Counted from the first letter of the stretch, positions 51,634 through 60,544 are shown. The stretch is 64,000 bases of DNA from CAYMDP01 sp964389375 (GCA_964389375.1 CAYMDP010000001.1:1-64000), one strand, 5' to 3'. The notes: generated by a model not told the origin, from the letters alone. Numbers and translations are program-made.

Positions 51634-52665
51634 ATGCAAAGACGATTCGTAAATGCTGCGGTTCTTATATTTCTGCTTCTTTCATCTGGAGCGACCGCAA
51701 AGCAGCGAGAAAGCCTTGGCACATTAAAAGTTCAAGACATCACGTTGCGCCCCACTTTCGAAGCTCGCGAGCCTTCAGAAGTTCAGTTTTTAATCGGGGA
51801 AAGCTCCATCGCTTTGGCTTGGTCATTGGACGAAAATCTCTCGGCCCTGGTTCGAATCGGGCCGGAGACTTTGATTAATCCGATGGCTCGATTTAAAAAT
51901 CAGACCTCAGAGGATTTGGGGCTTGTTGAAGCCTATGCCCAGTGGAGCGGGGTCTATGGGCGACTTCGCGCGGGCTTAATTCCATTGGAGTTTGGAGTTG
52001 AAGGTGAGAAGACTGAAGCCAACTTAAGGTTTCCACGCAGTCTTCTTTTTGCAAACAGGGCCCTAGGACTTCGAGATATCGGTCTTAGTTACCGAATCGA
52101 ACATAACGGTTTTTTTACCTCTGTAGCCGTTCATAACGGAGAAGGGGATCAATCAAATCTTGACGGGCGGGTGTGGACGACAGCGAAATGGGCTTGGACT
52201 GATGGACGAAAGTTTCAGGGTGGGTTTTCTGCTCAAACGGGGACGACAAAACCCGCTTCCACTTCGACTTCAGGCGATACTTTAACGGCGATTGATGTCA
52301 ATCGCGAGGCTCAGTGGCGTCTTGGGGGACTATTTTTAGATTGGGAGCCTTCTCAGTGGAAACTCTCTTTTGAGGCCTATTTAGGTGAAAGTTCCCAGCA
52401 GAAAAATTTAACTAAGTATTCTACCGGGCACTTCGATGTAATTTATGACTTTGAGCCAAACTTCGGGATGCAACTTCGCTTTGATATGTTCGATCCAAAT
52501 CACAAAGTGGATGCCGATGTGGTCAAAGAACTTAGTCTGGGCTTTCGATTTTCCCAGAAGAATCAGACCTCAAACATCTACCTGATTGGAACTAAGGTTT
52601 TTGAGGAAGGCCGCACTCAAGTCAACAACGACGTGGCTCGCATCATTTGGTCGATCAGCCCCTAG
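51634..52665 (+). CDS. outer-membrane beta-barrel protein, porin-like
   Basis: 343 residues with a signal peptide (VLIFLLLSSGATA). The mature chain alternates polar and hydrophobic residues in repeated strands ending in aromatic residues (YGRLRAGLIPLEFGV, DIGLSYRIEHNGFFTSVAVHNG, HFDVIYDFEPNFGMQLRFDMF, ELSLGFRFSQ) and finishes IIWSISP. This is consistent with a 12-16 strand porin of the phosphate-selective/OprO-like type. No carrier partner is adjacent. Function beyond outer-membrane permeability is unknown. Confidence 0.72.
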   Translation: MQRRFVNAAVLIFLLLSSGATAKQRESLGTLKVQDITLRPTFEAREPSEVQFLIGESSIALAWSLDENLSALVRIGPETLINPMARFKNQTSEDLGLVEAYAQWSGVYGRLRAGLIPLEFGVEGEKTEANLRFPRSLLFANRALGLRDIGLSYRIEHNGFFTSVAVHNGEGDQSNLDGRVWTTAKWAWTDGRKFQGGFSAQTGTTKPASTSTSGDTLTAIDVNREAQWRLGGLFLDWEPSQWKLSFEAYLGESSQQKNLTKYSTGHFDVIYDFEPNFGMQLRFDMFDPNHKVDADVVKELSLGFRFSQKNQTSNIYLIGTKVFEEGRTQVNNDVARIIWSISP

Positions 52666-52790
52666 AAGCCCCTCGAATCAGATAAAATTTTTGACCCCAC
52701 CCTCAGTCTCTGGATATAACTTCATTGCAAAAAGTCTGTTGATAATGCGTTAAGTCAACTTCGGCGACAGTCTAAACAAGGGAGTGCTGT

Positions 52791-53648
52791 GTGAGCTTTG
52801 GTAAAGTGGGTGTTTTGGGCGCGGGACAAATGGGAAATGGAATTGCTCAAGTGGTCGCTGCAATTGGAATTCCAGTTCGTATGGTGGATATTAGTCCTCA
52901 GTCCCTAGAACGCGGAATGCAGACCATTCAAAGTAGTTGCGATCGTTTGGTGAAGAAAGAATTGATGACGGGGGCGGCAAAGGACAAACTTTTGTCTTTG
53001 GTGCAGACTTCGACCGAGATGTCCGATTTTAAAGATTGCGATCTTGTTATTGAAGCCGTGACCGAAAATATTGATTTAAAGTTAAAACTCTTTCAACAAT
53101 TAGACTCTGTCTGTGCACCAAAAACATTGTTAGCTACAAATACATCCTCGATTTCGATTACTAAAATTGCTGCGGCTACAAAACGACCAGAATTGGTTTG
53201 TGGAATGCATTTTATGAATCCAGTTCCCTTGATGAAGTTGGTGGAAGGGATTCGAGGACTTCAAACCTCGGATGAAACCTTTAATAAGGTTCGAACTTTT
53301 GCGGAAGCATTAGGTAAAACTTTTGTTGAAGCCAAGGATATGCCGGGCTTTGCCGTCAACCGCATTTTGATGCCGATGATAAACGAGGCTGTTTATACTC
53401 TTCACGAAGGCATTGCTTCGGTCGAAGGGATTGACCAAGCGATGAAGCTTGGGACGAATCAACCCATGGGTCCGCTCACCTTGGCGGATTTCATTGGGCT
53501 TGATACCTGCCTTGCAATTATGAATGTGCTTCATGAGGGACTTGGGGACAGCAAATATCGCCCCTGCCCATTGCTGGTGAAGTATGTCGAAGCCGGATGG
53601 CTTGGTAAAAAATCAGGTCGTGGCTTTTATAATTACGCTCAAAAGTAG
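52791..53648 (+). CDS. hbd: 3-hydroxybutyryl-CoA dehydrogenase
   Basis: 285 residues from GTG with GGGAG eight bases upstream. The NAD-binding motif VGVLGAGQMGNGIAQVVA lies at residues 6-23, catalytic His in GMHFMNPVPLMKLVE near 140 and the C-terminal GPLTLADFIGLDTCL block near 230. It oxidises 3-hydroxyacyl-CoA, preferring short chains in this family. It is the first gene of a unit with enoyl-CoA hydratase and isobutyryl-CoA mutase, which suggests short or branched-chain acyl-CoA metabolism. Confidence 0.93.
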   Translation: MSFGKVGVLGAGQMGNGIAQVVAAIGIPVRMVDISPQSLERGMQTIQSSCDRLVKKELMTGAAKDKLLSLVQTSTEMSDFKDCDLVIEAVTENIDLKLKLFQQLDSVCAPKTLLATNTSSISITKIAAATKRPELVCGMHFMNPVPLMKLVEGIRGLQTSDETFNKVRTFAEALGKTFVEAKDMPGFAVNRILMPMINEAVYTLHEGIASVEGIDQAMKLGTNQPMGPLTLADFIGLDTCLAIMNVLHEGLGDSKYRPCPLLVKYVEAGWLGKKSGRGFYNYAQK

Positions 53649-53675
53649 AATTTTTTTTAAAAAGGATTTTAATCG

Positions 53676-54476
53676 ATGAATTTCGAAACGCTAAAACTTG
53701 AATTTGATGAAAGCCTTCAGGCTGGAGCCTCGGTTGCAATTCTTAAAATCTCTCGTCCCCAAGCCTTAAATGCCCTCAATGCACAAGTTCTTAAAGAGCT
53801 GGACCAGTGTTTGTCCTTTCTCGAAGAAAAAGAAAACTTAAGATGTGTGCTTTTAACGGGTGACGGAGAAAAATCATTCGTTGCAGGGGCAGATATTAAA
53901 GAGATGCAAAATTTTTCGGCCGCAGAAGCTCAGAAGATGGCTGAAAACGGACAAAGACTGTTTCAGCGCATTGAGGATTTTAAAGTTCCAGTCATTGCCC
54001 TGGTAAACGGCTTTGCCTTAGGCGGTGGACTTGAGCTTGCGATGTCTTGTGACTTTATGCTTGCCAGTGAAAAAGCTAAAGTGGGTCTTCCTGAGGTCAG
54101 CCTTGGTTTAATTCCGGGCTATGGTGGAACTCAAAGACTTTCTCGTTTTGTGGGAAAAAGCTTAGCCCGAATGATGGCTTTAACCGGAGATATTTATCCT
54201 GCACAAAAAGCCTATGATTGGGGTTTATTTGTTGAGGTCTTGCCTGCGGATCAACTTTTATCCCAGGGCCTTAAAATGGCCAAAATTTTAGCCCAAAGAA
54301 GCCCGGCCTCACTTCGACTTGTGAAAAGATCAGTGAATCAAGGTTATGACCTTAGCCAAGTGGATGGAATGAGCTTAGAGGCCAAGCTTTTTGCCGAAAG
54401 TTTTAAAACCGCAGATCACAATGAAGGGATTCAAGCTTTTATCGAGAAGCGTAGTCCCCAATTTTTAGGACGCTAG
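53676..54476 (+). CDS. enoyl-CoA hydratase (crotonase family)
   Basis: 266 residues. The oxyanion-hole segments are FVAGADIKEMQ near 67 and NGFALGGGLELAMSCDF near 112, and the two catalytic Glu fall in GGLELAM and GLPEVSLGLIPGYGGTQRL. It hydrates short-chain enoyl-CoA in beta-oxidation. AAGGA lies nine bases before the ATG. The stop is immediately followed by the icmF ATG (no gap), so it is part of the same operon, between hbd and icmF. Confidence 0.93.
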   Translation: MNFETLKLEFDESLQAGASVAILKISRPQALNALNAQVLKELDQCLSFLEEKENLRCVLLTGDGEKSFVAGADIKEMQNFSAAEAQKMAENGQRLFQRIEDFKVPVIALVNGFALGGGLELAMSCDFMLASEKAKVGLPEVSLGLIPGYGGTQRLSRFVGKSLARMMALTGDIYPAQKAYDWGLFVEVLPADQLLSQGLKMAKILAQRSPASLRLVKRSVNQGYDLSQVDGMSLEAKLFAESFKTADHNEGIQAFIEKRSPQFLGR

Positions 54477-57400
54477 ATGGGCAGCACTCTAAAAAATCCT
54501 GTGCGAATTGTTACGGCCGCGGCTCTGTTTGATGGCCATGATGCTGCGATCAACATTATTCGGCGAGTTCTGCAAGATGCCGGGGCCGAGGTCATTCACT
54601 TAGGGCATAATCGTTCGGTGATGGACGTGGTGTGTGCAGCTCTTCAAGAAGGGGCTCAAGGGATTTGCATTAGCTCCTATCAGGGCGGCCACATGGAATA
54701 CTTTAAGTACATGCGGGATCTGTTAAATCTTGCAGGGGCTGAGTATGTGCAAATTTTTGGTGGCGGTGGCGGAGTCATTATCCACGAAGAGAAAAAAGAA
54801 TTAGAAGATTATGGGATCGCTCAGATTTTTCATCCCGATGATGGCCGACGTCTCGGTCTTGAAGGCATGATTGATCTAATTATGAAGACCTGCGACTTTG
54901 ATGTCACAAAAAAAGCGAAACTCGGAAACTTTGACCTTAAAGCCTTGCCGCAAAGAATTGCTCATCGGGATCTGGGCCTAGTGGCTTCCGCTATCGAATC
55001 CGGTCATTCGGTCAGTGCCTGGGCTGAATCTTTAAAGGAATTTGCAGGCTCTGGTTCTGCTCCCTTGGTTCTTGGTGTCACCGGAACCGGTGGGGCAGGA
55101 AAATCAAGTCTGGTGGATGAACTTCTGCAGAGGTTTTTAAATTTCTGTCCCGAGATTCGAATCGGTGTGGTCTGCGTGGATCCGACCAAAAAGAAGACCG
55201 GTGGAGCTTTGCTAGGGGACAGGATTCGTATGAATTCCTTATCTCGCTCGGGTGTATTTATGAGAAGTTTGGCCTCTCGTGGTTCGGGAAGTGAGATTTC
55301 TTTATCTCTTCCGCCACTTCTTGAATACATGAAGACTTTAAATTTTGATTTATTGCTTGCTGAAAGCTCTGGGATTGGCCAGGCCAGCTCTAAGATTATG
55401 GAAGTCTCTGACTTAAGTCTTTATGTCATGACCTCAGAGTTTGGCGCCCAAAGCCAGCTTGAAAAAATTGATATGATCGATTACGCGGATTTTATTTCGA
55501 TCAATAAAGCCGATCGACGAGGCTCTCAGGACGCCTTCCGCGATGTGCAAAAACAATATCGTAGGTCAAAAAAACTGTTTGATGCTCAAGAGACTAAGCT
55601 TCCGGTCTTTTTAACCCAAGCTTCTAATTTTAATGATCGGGGAGTGAATGAGCTTTTCTTTTCTTTGCTAAGAAAACTTCAGGAGCGTGAAAACTCACGA
55701 AAAATTTGGAGTGAAGGTCTTAAGGGCGAGGCCTTGGTTCGGGGAACAGAAAAACACAGTGTCATTCCTTCAGAGAGACAAAATTATCTGTCAGAAATTG
55801 TCAGCTCGGTTCGGACATTTAAAAAACGTACCCAGGAGCTTGCAAAGCTTTCTTCACAGCTTGGGGCTTTTCAAAAACTAAAAGAGCTTGGGGCTTTGCC
55901 AGGGGACTGGCAAAAAAAGGAAGATGAACTTCGATTAAAAATTGGCCTTGAGGACTTAGCCTGTTTAGAGTCCTACCCTGGATTGTTTAAGGCCTATTCC
56001 GGTGAAGAGCTTGTTTATAAGGTTCGCGATAAAGATGTTCGCCAGACTTTAGTTCGAAAAAGTTTATCGGGTTTAAATATTCCAAGAGTTGTCGTCCCGC
56101 GACTTGAAGATTGGGGAGATCGAATTCGCTATCTCCGGTCCGAAAACGTGCCGGGGCATTTTCCCTACACCGCGGGGACTTTTCCTTTAAAGCGAGAAGG
56201 TGAAGATCCAACTCGCCAGTTTGCAGGAGAAGGTCCTCCAGAACGCACAAACAAAAGATTTCATTATTTAAGTAAAGGTCAGGCGGCGAAGCGTTTGTCG
56301 ACGGCTTTTGATTCGGTGACTTTGTACGGACAAGATCCTGATCTTCGCCCAGACATTTACGGAAAAGTCGGCGAAAGCGGGGTCAGTATTGCCACGCTTG
56401 AAGACATGAAGAAGCTTTATGCCGGCTTTGATCTTTGTGATCCTGCGACAAGTGTCAGTATGACGATTAATGGTCCGGCCCCAATGATTTTAGCTTTCTT
56501 TATGAACACGGCCATCGATCAACAAGTCGAGATGAAAGAATCCGAACTTGGAAGAAAGTTAAATTCTGCTGAATATGAAGATCTGCGAATGATGACCATG
56601 CAAACTGTGCGAGGGACGGTTCAGGCGGATATTTTAAAAGAAGATCAAGGGCAGAATACTTGTATTTTTTCGATCGACTTTGCTTTGAAGATGATGGGGG
56701 ATATTCAAGAGTATTTCGTAAAGAACAATATTCGTAATTTCTACTCGGTGAGTATTTCGGGCTATCATATTGCTGAAGCGGGTGCCAATCCCATCACTCA
56801 ATTGGCCTTAACTCTTTCTAATGCTTTTACTTTTGTAGAATATTATCTGCATCGTGGTCTTAAGATCGATGATTTTGCCCCGAATTTGTCCTTCTTTTTC
56901 TCAAACGGTCTTGACCCTGAGTACACGGTGATCGGACGGGTTGCTAGACGAATTTGGGCGATTGCAATGAAGGATAAGTACCAGGCCAATGATCGCTCTC
57001 AGAAATTGAAATACCATATTCAAACCAGTGGCAGGTCCTTGCACGCTCAAGAAATTGATTTTAATGATATTCGTACCACCTTGCAGGCTTTGCTTGCGAT
57101 TTCGGATCATTGCAACTCTTTGCATACCAACGCTTATGACGAAGCGATCACGACTCCGACTGAAGAATCAGTTCGTAGGGCTCAGGCGATCCAGTTGATT
57201 ATAAATAAAGAGTTTGGATTTAGTAAGAATGAGAACCCACTTCAAGGCAGCTATTTCGTGGAGTGGCTGACCGAGCAAGTTGAAGAAGCCGTCTTAGAAG
57301 AGTTTTTAAGAATTAGCGAAAGAGGAGGTGTGCTGGGTGCAATGGAGACTCAGTACCAAAGAGGAAAAATTCAAGAAGAGTCTTTGTTCTACGAAACCTT

Positions 57401-57719
57401 AAAGCACAACGGTGAGCTTCCGATTATTGGGGTGAATACCTACATTGATCCAAAGACCATGGAGGCTGGCTACGTTCCTGCCAAGATTGAAATGGCCAGG
57501 GCGACACAAGCAGAAAAACGTCAGCAGTTGGATCAATTAAAATCCTATCACGGAAAAAATTCCGCTTTGGCAAAAGAAGAGTTAGATAATTTAAAGCGCG
57601 CAGCCCTCGAAGGAAAAAACGTCTTTGAGGCCTTGATGCGAGCCTCTAGAGTGTGCTCGCTTTACCAGATGACCCAAACCCTTTACGAAGTGGGCGGGCA
57701 GTACCGCCGAAACCTTTAG
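54477..57719 (+). CDS. icmF: fused isobutyryl-CoA mutase IcmF
   Basis: 1080 residues; the B12-dependent enzyme interconverts isobutyryl-CoA and n-butyryl-CoA. Order: N-terminal cobalamin domain with DGHD (His21 as lower cobalt ligand); a G-protein chaperone domain with P-loop GTGGAGKS, residues 203-210, and SINKADRRGS; then a linker and the mutase substrate domain. Phe569 (GTFPLKR) and Gln716 (GTVQADIL) occupy places where methylmalonyl-CoA mutase has Tyr and Arg, which supports isobutyryl rather than methylmalonyl substrate. The fused chaperone reloads cofactor using GTP. It is the last gene of the hbd-hydratase-icmF unit and full length. Confidence 0.93.
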   Translation: MGSTLKNPVRIVTAAALFDGHDAAINIIRRVLQDAGAEVIHLGHNRSVMDVVCAALQEGAQGICISSYQGGHMEYFKYMRDLLNLAGAEYVQIFGGGGGVIIHEEKKELEDYGIAQIFHPDDGRRLGLEGMIDLIMKTCDFDVTKKAKLGNFDLKALPQRIAHRDLGLVASAIESGHSVSAWAESLKEFAGSGSAPLVLGVTGTGGAGKSSLVDELLQRFLNFCPEIRIGVVCVDPTKKKTGGALLGDRIRMNSLSRSGVFMRSLASRGSGSEISLSLPPLLEYMKTLNFDLLLAESSGIGQASSKIMEVSDLSLYVMTSEFGAQSQLEKIDMIDYADFISINKADRRGSQDAFRDVQKQYRRSKKLFDAQETKLPVFLTQASNFNDRGVNELFFSLLRKLQERENSRKIWSEGLKGEALVRGTEKHSVIPSERQNYLSEIVSSVRTFKKRTQELAKLSSQLGAFQKLKELGALPGDWQKKEDELRLKIGLEDLACLESYPGLFKAYSGEELVYKVRDKDVRQTLVRKSLSGLNIPRVVVPRLEDWGDRIRYLRSENVPGHFPYTAGTFPLKREGEDPTRQFAGEGPPERTNKRFHYLSKGQAAKRLSTAFDSVTLYGQDPDLRPDIYGKVGESGVSIATLEDMKKLYAGFDLCDPATSVSMTINGPAPMILAFFMNTAIDQQVEMKESELGRKLNSAEYEDLRMMTMQTVRGTVQADILKEDQGQNTCIFSIDFALKMMGDIQEYFVKNNIRNFYSVSISGYHIAEAGANPITQLALTLSNAFTFVEYYLHRGLKIDDFAPNLSFFFSNGLDPEYTVIGRVARRIWAIAMKDKYQANDRSQKLKYHIQTSGRSLHAQEIDFNDIRTTLQALLAISDHCNSLHTNAYDEAITTPTEESVRRAQAIQLIINKEFGFSKNENPLQGSYFVEWLTEQVEEAVLEEFLRISERGGVLGAMETQYQRGKIQEESLFYETLKHNGELPIIGVNTYIDPKTMEAGYVPAKIEMARATQAEKRQQLDQLKSYHGKNSALAKEELDNLKRAALEGKNVFEALMRASRVCSLYQMTQTLYEVGGQYRRNL

Positions 57720-57722
57720 GGG

Positions 57723-57806
57723 AGAACACAGTATACAGTCTACCGTCTAGGGTAGACCGAATACGGTTTTAGTCCCGTATACCGTAGGCGGTTCACGGTA
57801 AACCGG
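57723..57806. repeat. palindrome-rich intergenic repeat, copy 1
   Basis: Contains a GTCTACC/GGTAGAC hairpin (57738 onward) and a second imperfect one around CCGTAT. The first 40 or so bases align with 63871 (AGAACAC..GTATACAGTCT.CCGTC). It fills most of the 140-bp gap after icmF and may also act as its terminator. Confidence 0.6.
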
Positions 57807-57859
57807 CTTCGGAATCTTACTTAATAATCTGGACAATCCGCTTCAATTCACTTTAGATA

Positions 57860-58591
57860 ATGTCTATGGGTAATAAAAAAATATTTGTGGCAGGTTTTGT
57901 TCTGGGGGCTTTGTTTTCCTTAGTATTCGCCTGGTTATTTGTTTATTGGCGTCCTCTCCTTGTCGGGCAGAAATCAATAGCAAGTTATGCTTTGGGACAG
58001 CAAATGGGTCGTAGCATTAAGAACCAGGAGTACGATATATCTTATTCGGTTTTTGCTGCAGGTGTTCGTGATGCTCAGTCCGATGGCTCTCGACTAAGTC
58101 CTGAAGAATTGTCCGAAGGCCGAAAGTCATTGTTTTCTCAATCCCGGCAGGCACAAAGAATTTCTCAAATTCCAGCGCGATCGGATCGAGTGGACGAGAA
58201 TGGTTATTTTTCGATAGGACGGGGTATAAAGTTTAAGCTTCTGGCCGATTCTAAAAAGGACATTAAAGAAATTGGAGATCTTTCTCAATTGGGCAGACCC
58301 CCTCAATATGAATTTCATGTTCGTATTCTGGATGTAGAGAAGAAAGAAGTTCATAATTCACGCAAGACAGGAAAAAAACTCTCCCTAAGTAGACGAAACC
58401 TCAATCCAGATTTGGCTCGGGTTTTGGGTTATTTAGATGAAGGTGAAATGGCTGAAATCCAACTGGATCAAAGAAGCCTTTCTGAAATTTCGGGTCAACT
58501 AAAGATTCCTTTAGAGTCGGGTCAGCTTCTGATGGTCGAACGAGTGAACGTGAAAAAAGAGGACAAAAAAAGCAAGCCGCTCTCGAGGTAG
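57860..58591 (+). CDS. membrane-anchored FKBP-like protein with degenerate PPIase domain
   Basis: 243 residues. One N-terminal transmembrane segment (IFVAGFVLGALFSLVFAWLFVYW) anchors it. Residues 40-90 (SYALGQQMGRSIKNQEYDISYSVFAAGVRDA) match the FKBP N-terminal dimerisation domain seen in FkpA and Mip. The remaining part (FHVRILDVEKKEV ... LGYLDEGEMAEIQLDQ ... LESGQLLMVERVNVK) follows the FKBP fold order but lacks the FDSS-type loop and several active-site aromatics. It may therefore be a chaperone without isomerase activity. ATG 57860 is used; an alternative ATG lies two codons on. Monocistronic. Confidence 0.65.
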   Translation: MSMGNKKIFVAGFVLGALFSLVFAWLFVYWRPLLVGQKSIASYALGQQMGRSIKNQEYDISYSVFAAGVRDAQSDGSRLSPEELSEGRKSLFSQSRQAQRISQIPARSDRVDENGYFSIGRGIKFKLLADSKKDIKEIGDLSQLGRPPQYEFHVRILDVEKKEVHNSRKTGKKLSLSRRNLNPDLARVLGYLDEGEMAEIQLDQRSLSEISGQLKIPLESGQLLMVERVNVKKEDKKSKPLSR

Positions 58592-58669
58592 TTTTCTTAG
58601 ATATTCCCTGTCCTATTTAGCCTAATCCTAAATTGGGTCCACAAAATTTATCGAGGTGATAGACGAAGC

Positions 58670-58698
58670 TTGCGGTCTCGTTAGGATCCGGGTAGATT
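58670..58698 (+). promoter_or_regulatory. candidate sigma-70 promoter for mscL
   Basis: TTGCGG (58670-58675), a 17-bp spacer, TAGATT (58693-58698), then GGAGGAG at 58724-58730 ahead of the GTG at 58737. Both boxes are close to consensus and correctly spaced. Confidence 0.45.
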
Positions 58699-58736
58699 TT
58701 AGCAGAAGTTTACATCAATTCTTGGAGGAGTCTTTC

Positions 58737-59036
58737 GTGGCAAAAGAGTTTATAGGTTTTTTAAAAGAGTACGGGGTAATTGGATTGGCGATCGCGGTCG
58801 TCATCGGCGGAAAAGTGAACGCCTTTATTACGAGCCTGGTGAATGATTTGTTAATGCCTGCTTTGTTTCAGCCACTTTTGAAAGCTGCAAATGTTGATAA
58901 GCTCGCAGAGCTTCATTTTAACGGAATTTATTATGGAAAAGTTGTCTCTTCCTTAATTGATTTCGTGATCGTCGCATTTATCGTCTTCTTTTTTGCAAAG
59001 AAGGTATTAAAAGAAGAAAAAGTCGCAAAAAAATAA
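58737..59036 (+). CDS. mscL: large-conductance mechanosensitive channel
   Basis: 99 residues, short for MscL (usually 130-150). It begins with the amphipathic helix and TM1, AKEFIGFLKEYGVIGLAIAVVIGG, then LVNDLLMPALF, and TM2 SLIDFVIVAFIVFFFAKK. The channel opens under membrane tension to release solutes. The start is GTG 58737 with a very strong GGAGGAG, six bases spaced; longer upstream frames would have no ribosome site. The shortness comes mainly from a compact periplasmic loop and a short C-terminal bundle. It stands alone. Confidence 0.9.
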   Translation: MAKEFIGFLKEYGVIGLAIAVVIGGKVNAFITSLVNDLLMPALFQPLLKAANVDKLAELHFNGIYYGKVVSSLIDFVIVAFIVFFFAKKVLKEEKVAKK

Positions 59037-59089
59037 ATGGCTTAGGCATGCCCAAAGCTGAGCTCGCAGGTTCAGCACTGGTCAAGACT

Positions 59090-60379
59090 CTAGAAGGGAA
59101 GGCTAAACTGTGCGTTTCCGCCTTCCCAGCTTTCTCCGCTTCCAAAGCGATCTAGGTCAAAGCTGCCTAAAATCACAAGCTCTCCAGAATTCTTAAATTT
59201 GATATCATATTTTAAATTCATTCGGCCTTCGGAAGCACTAGCTCGTCTTGTCGGAAGCAAGGGGCTGGGCTGACTTTCGCTGTGGATAGAAGCATCAAAA
59301 CCAAGGCTCCATTGGCTTTTGAACTGTTCGGATTCATTTTTTTGAAATGCGATCCAAAAACTAGGAAGAAGGTCGCGAAAAATTGCCGAGTCTTGATCCT
59401 CTCGATACTCTCTGTACTGATAAGAAAGACCCGGTTTAAGCTCGTAAGGCCCCTTAAAAATCGCAAGTTCAGCCTGTGCTAAAGCTCTACGTCGTCGAGC
59501 CCATCTGTCCCCATCGGGAGCTTGGGCGCTTTGATCGACTTGGGACTCGCTCTTATCGTCCAACTGAGCTCGAAACTCGAAGCGATTTAAATTTTTTGTG
59601 GTTCTGAAATGTTTAAAGACAAAACTCGAGTTGTGATACTTCACTTCGCGCTCAGAATTCGGATCAAGTAAACTGACCGGGTATTCGCGTCTAAAGCTTA
59701 AGGCCGAAAAGCGCGGAAGAGCTTCAGGATTATTTATTCTTTGATAGGTAAATCCCGCAACAAAGGGTGAGTGGCCTTTAACCCAGCGATCAGGATCAGG
59801 ATTGCGATTGTTTCGGTCAAAGTCCGCCCAATTCACAAAAAATCGAGTCTGCCGTCCAAACTTTGACTTTGAAAGAAACGCAATTCCGGCATCTGTCTCG
59901 GCTTTATTCGAAGCAGGACTTCCATAAAAAGAAAGCCCGTAACCTCCATCGCTCCAAAATACTAGCTCTAGTACTTGCCGCAGTTGGTTCACTTCAGAAT
60001 CTTGCTCTTTGAAATGAGAAAATCGGAACTCTAAATTATCCGTTAAGTGGTGATGAAGCTTCAAGCGCTCCTGAGCTAGAAAAGTTTTTCCCGAAAGACT
60101 TCCATAGGAAAGATCAAAATATTTATCACTCTTGGCAAATTCATAATCCCACAAAAGGGGCTTTTGAAAAGTCAGCCAATCCGAAGCATACTCAGAGTCA
60201 ACATCTCGAGCCCGATCAAAATCCGACCACTCACTCTGAGTCACCGAATGAAATTCCGGCATCAACTCAAAAGCCCCTCCCACGGAAGACGACCCCAAAC
60301 CCACAAAAACAAGCGCAAACAGCACTACCCTAGAAACGAGCTCTGGCCTCGTCTTCAATTTCTTCTTAAAAATGTCCAT
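59090..60379 (-). CDS. outer-membrane beta-barrel protein behind an inverted repeat
   Basis: 429 residues from ATG 60379, with GGAGGG eight bases upstream. Residues 1-36 are a signal peptide (basic DIFKKKLKTRP, then VVLFALVFVGLGSSSVGGA). The mature chain is rich in charged residues with alternating strands (RFFVNWADFDRN, LSFRREYPVS, YELKPGLSYQYREYRED, RMNLKYDIKFKNSG) and ends NAQFSLPF, the C-terminal Phe typical of outer-membrane proteins. No family recognised. Its first 12 codons and start codon lie in one arm of the 46-bp inverted repeat at 60345, so expression may depend on the orientation of the enclosed promoter. Confidence 0.75.
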   Translation of the reverse strand: MDIFKKKLKTRPELVSRVVLFALVFVGLGSSSVGGAFELMPEFHSVTQSEWSDFDRARDVDSEYASDWLTFQKPLLWDYEFAKSDKYFDLSYGSLSGKTFLAQERLKLHHHLTDNLEFRFSHFKEQDSEVNQLRQVLELVFWSDGGYGLSFYGSPASNKAETDAGIAFLSKSKFGRQTRFFVNWADFDRNNRNPDPDRWVKGHSPFVAGFTYQRINNPEALPRFSALSFRREYPVSLLDPNSEREVKYHNSSFVFKHFRTTKNLNRFEFRAQLDDKSESQVDQSAQAPDGDRWARRRRALAQAELAIFKGPYELKPGLSYQYREYREDQDSAIFRDLLPSFWIAFQKNESEQFKSQWSLGFDASIHSESQPSPLLPTRRASASEGRMNLKYDIKFKNSGELVILGSFDLDRFGSGESWEGGNAQFSLPF

Positions 60380-60544
60380 AAAAGGGGCCCTCCGGGCGAG
60401 CGGTGCCTCTATTAAATTGAACAGAGGGGTTGCGTCAAGTCTGCGGCATGCCGCAGACTTGACGCAATCCGAAGACGCATCCGCACCCGATCCGGCATGG
60501 GCCTCTTTTGTGGACATTTTTAAGAAGAAATTGAAGACGAGGCC
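60345..60544. repeat. 46-bp inverted repeat enclosing a promoter: possible invertible element
   Basis: The arms 60345-60390 and 60499-60544 are reverse complements with two mismatches. One mismatch converts the ATG of the left-arm gene start (60379) into GTG in the other arm. The 108-bp spacer contains a perfect 38-bp palindrome (60430-60467) and a promoter that reads only leftward. Inversion would recreate GGAGGG before the GTG-begun copy. No recombinase gene is in the window. A static fold-back repeat is the alternative. Confidence 0.85.
60409..60438 (-). promoter_or_regulatory. sigma-70 promoter inside the inverted repeat
   Basis: Read leftward: TTGACG (60438-60433), a 17-bp spacer, TTAATA (60415-60410). 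The -35 lies in the perfect palindrome, and only the left side has an AT-rich -10, so it is directional. The predicted start is near 60402, giving a leader of about 23 nt with GGAGGG at 60393-60388. Confidence 0.55.

Noticed and set aside
57723..57806. Short CRISPR-like array
   Set aside because: The repeats are palindromic words of uneven spacing without regular unique spacers, and there are no cas genes.
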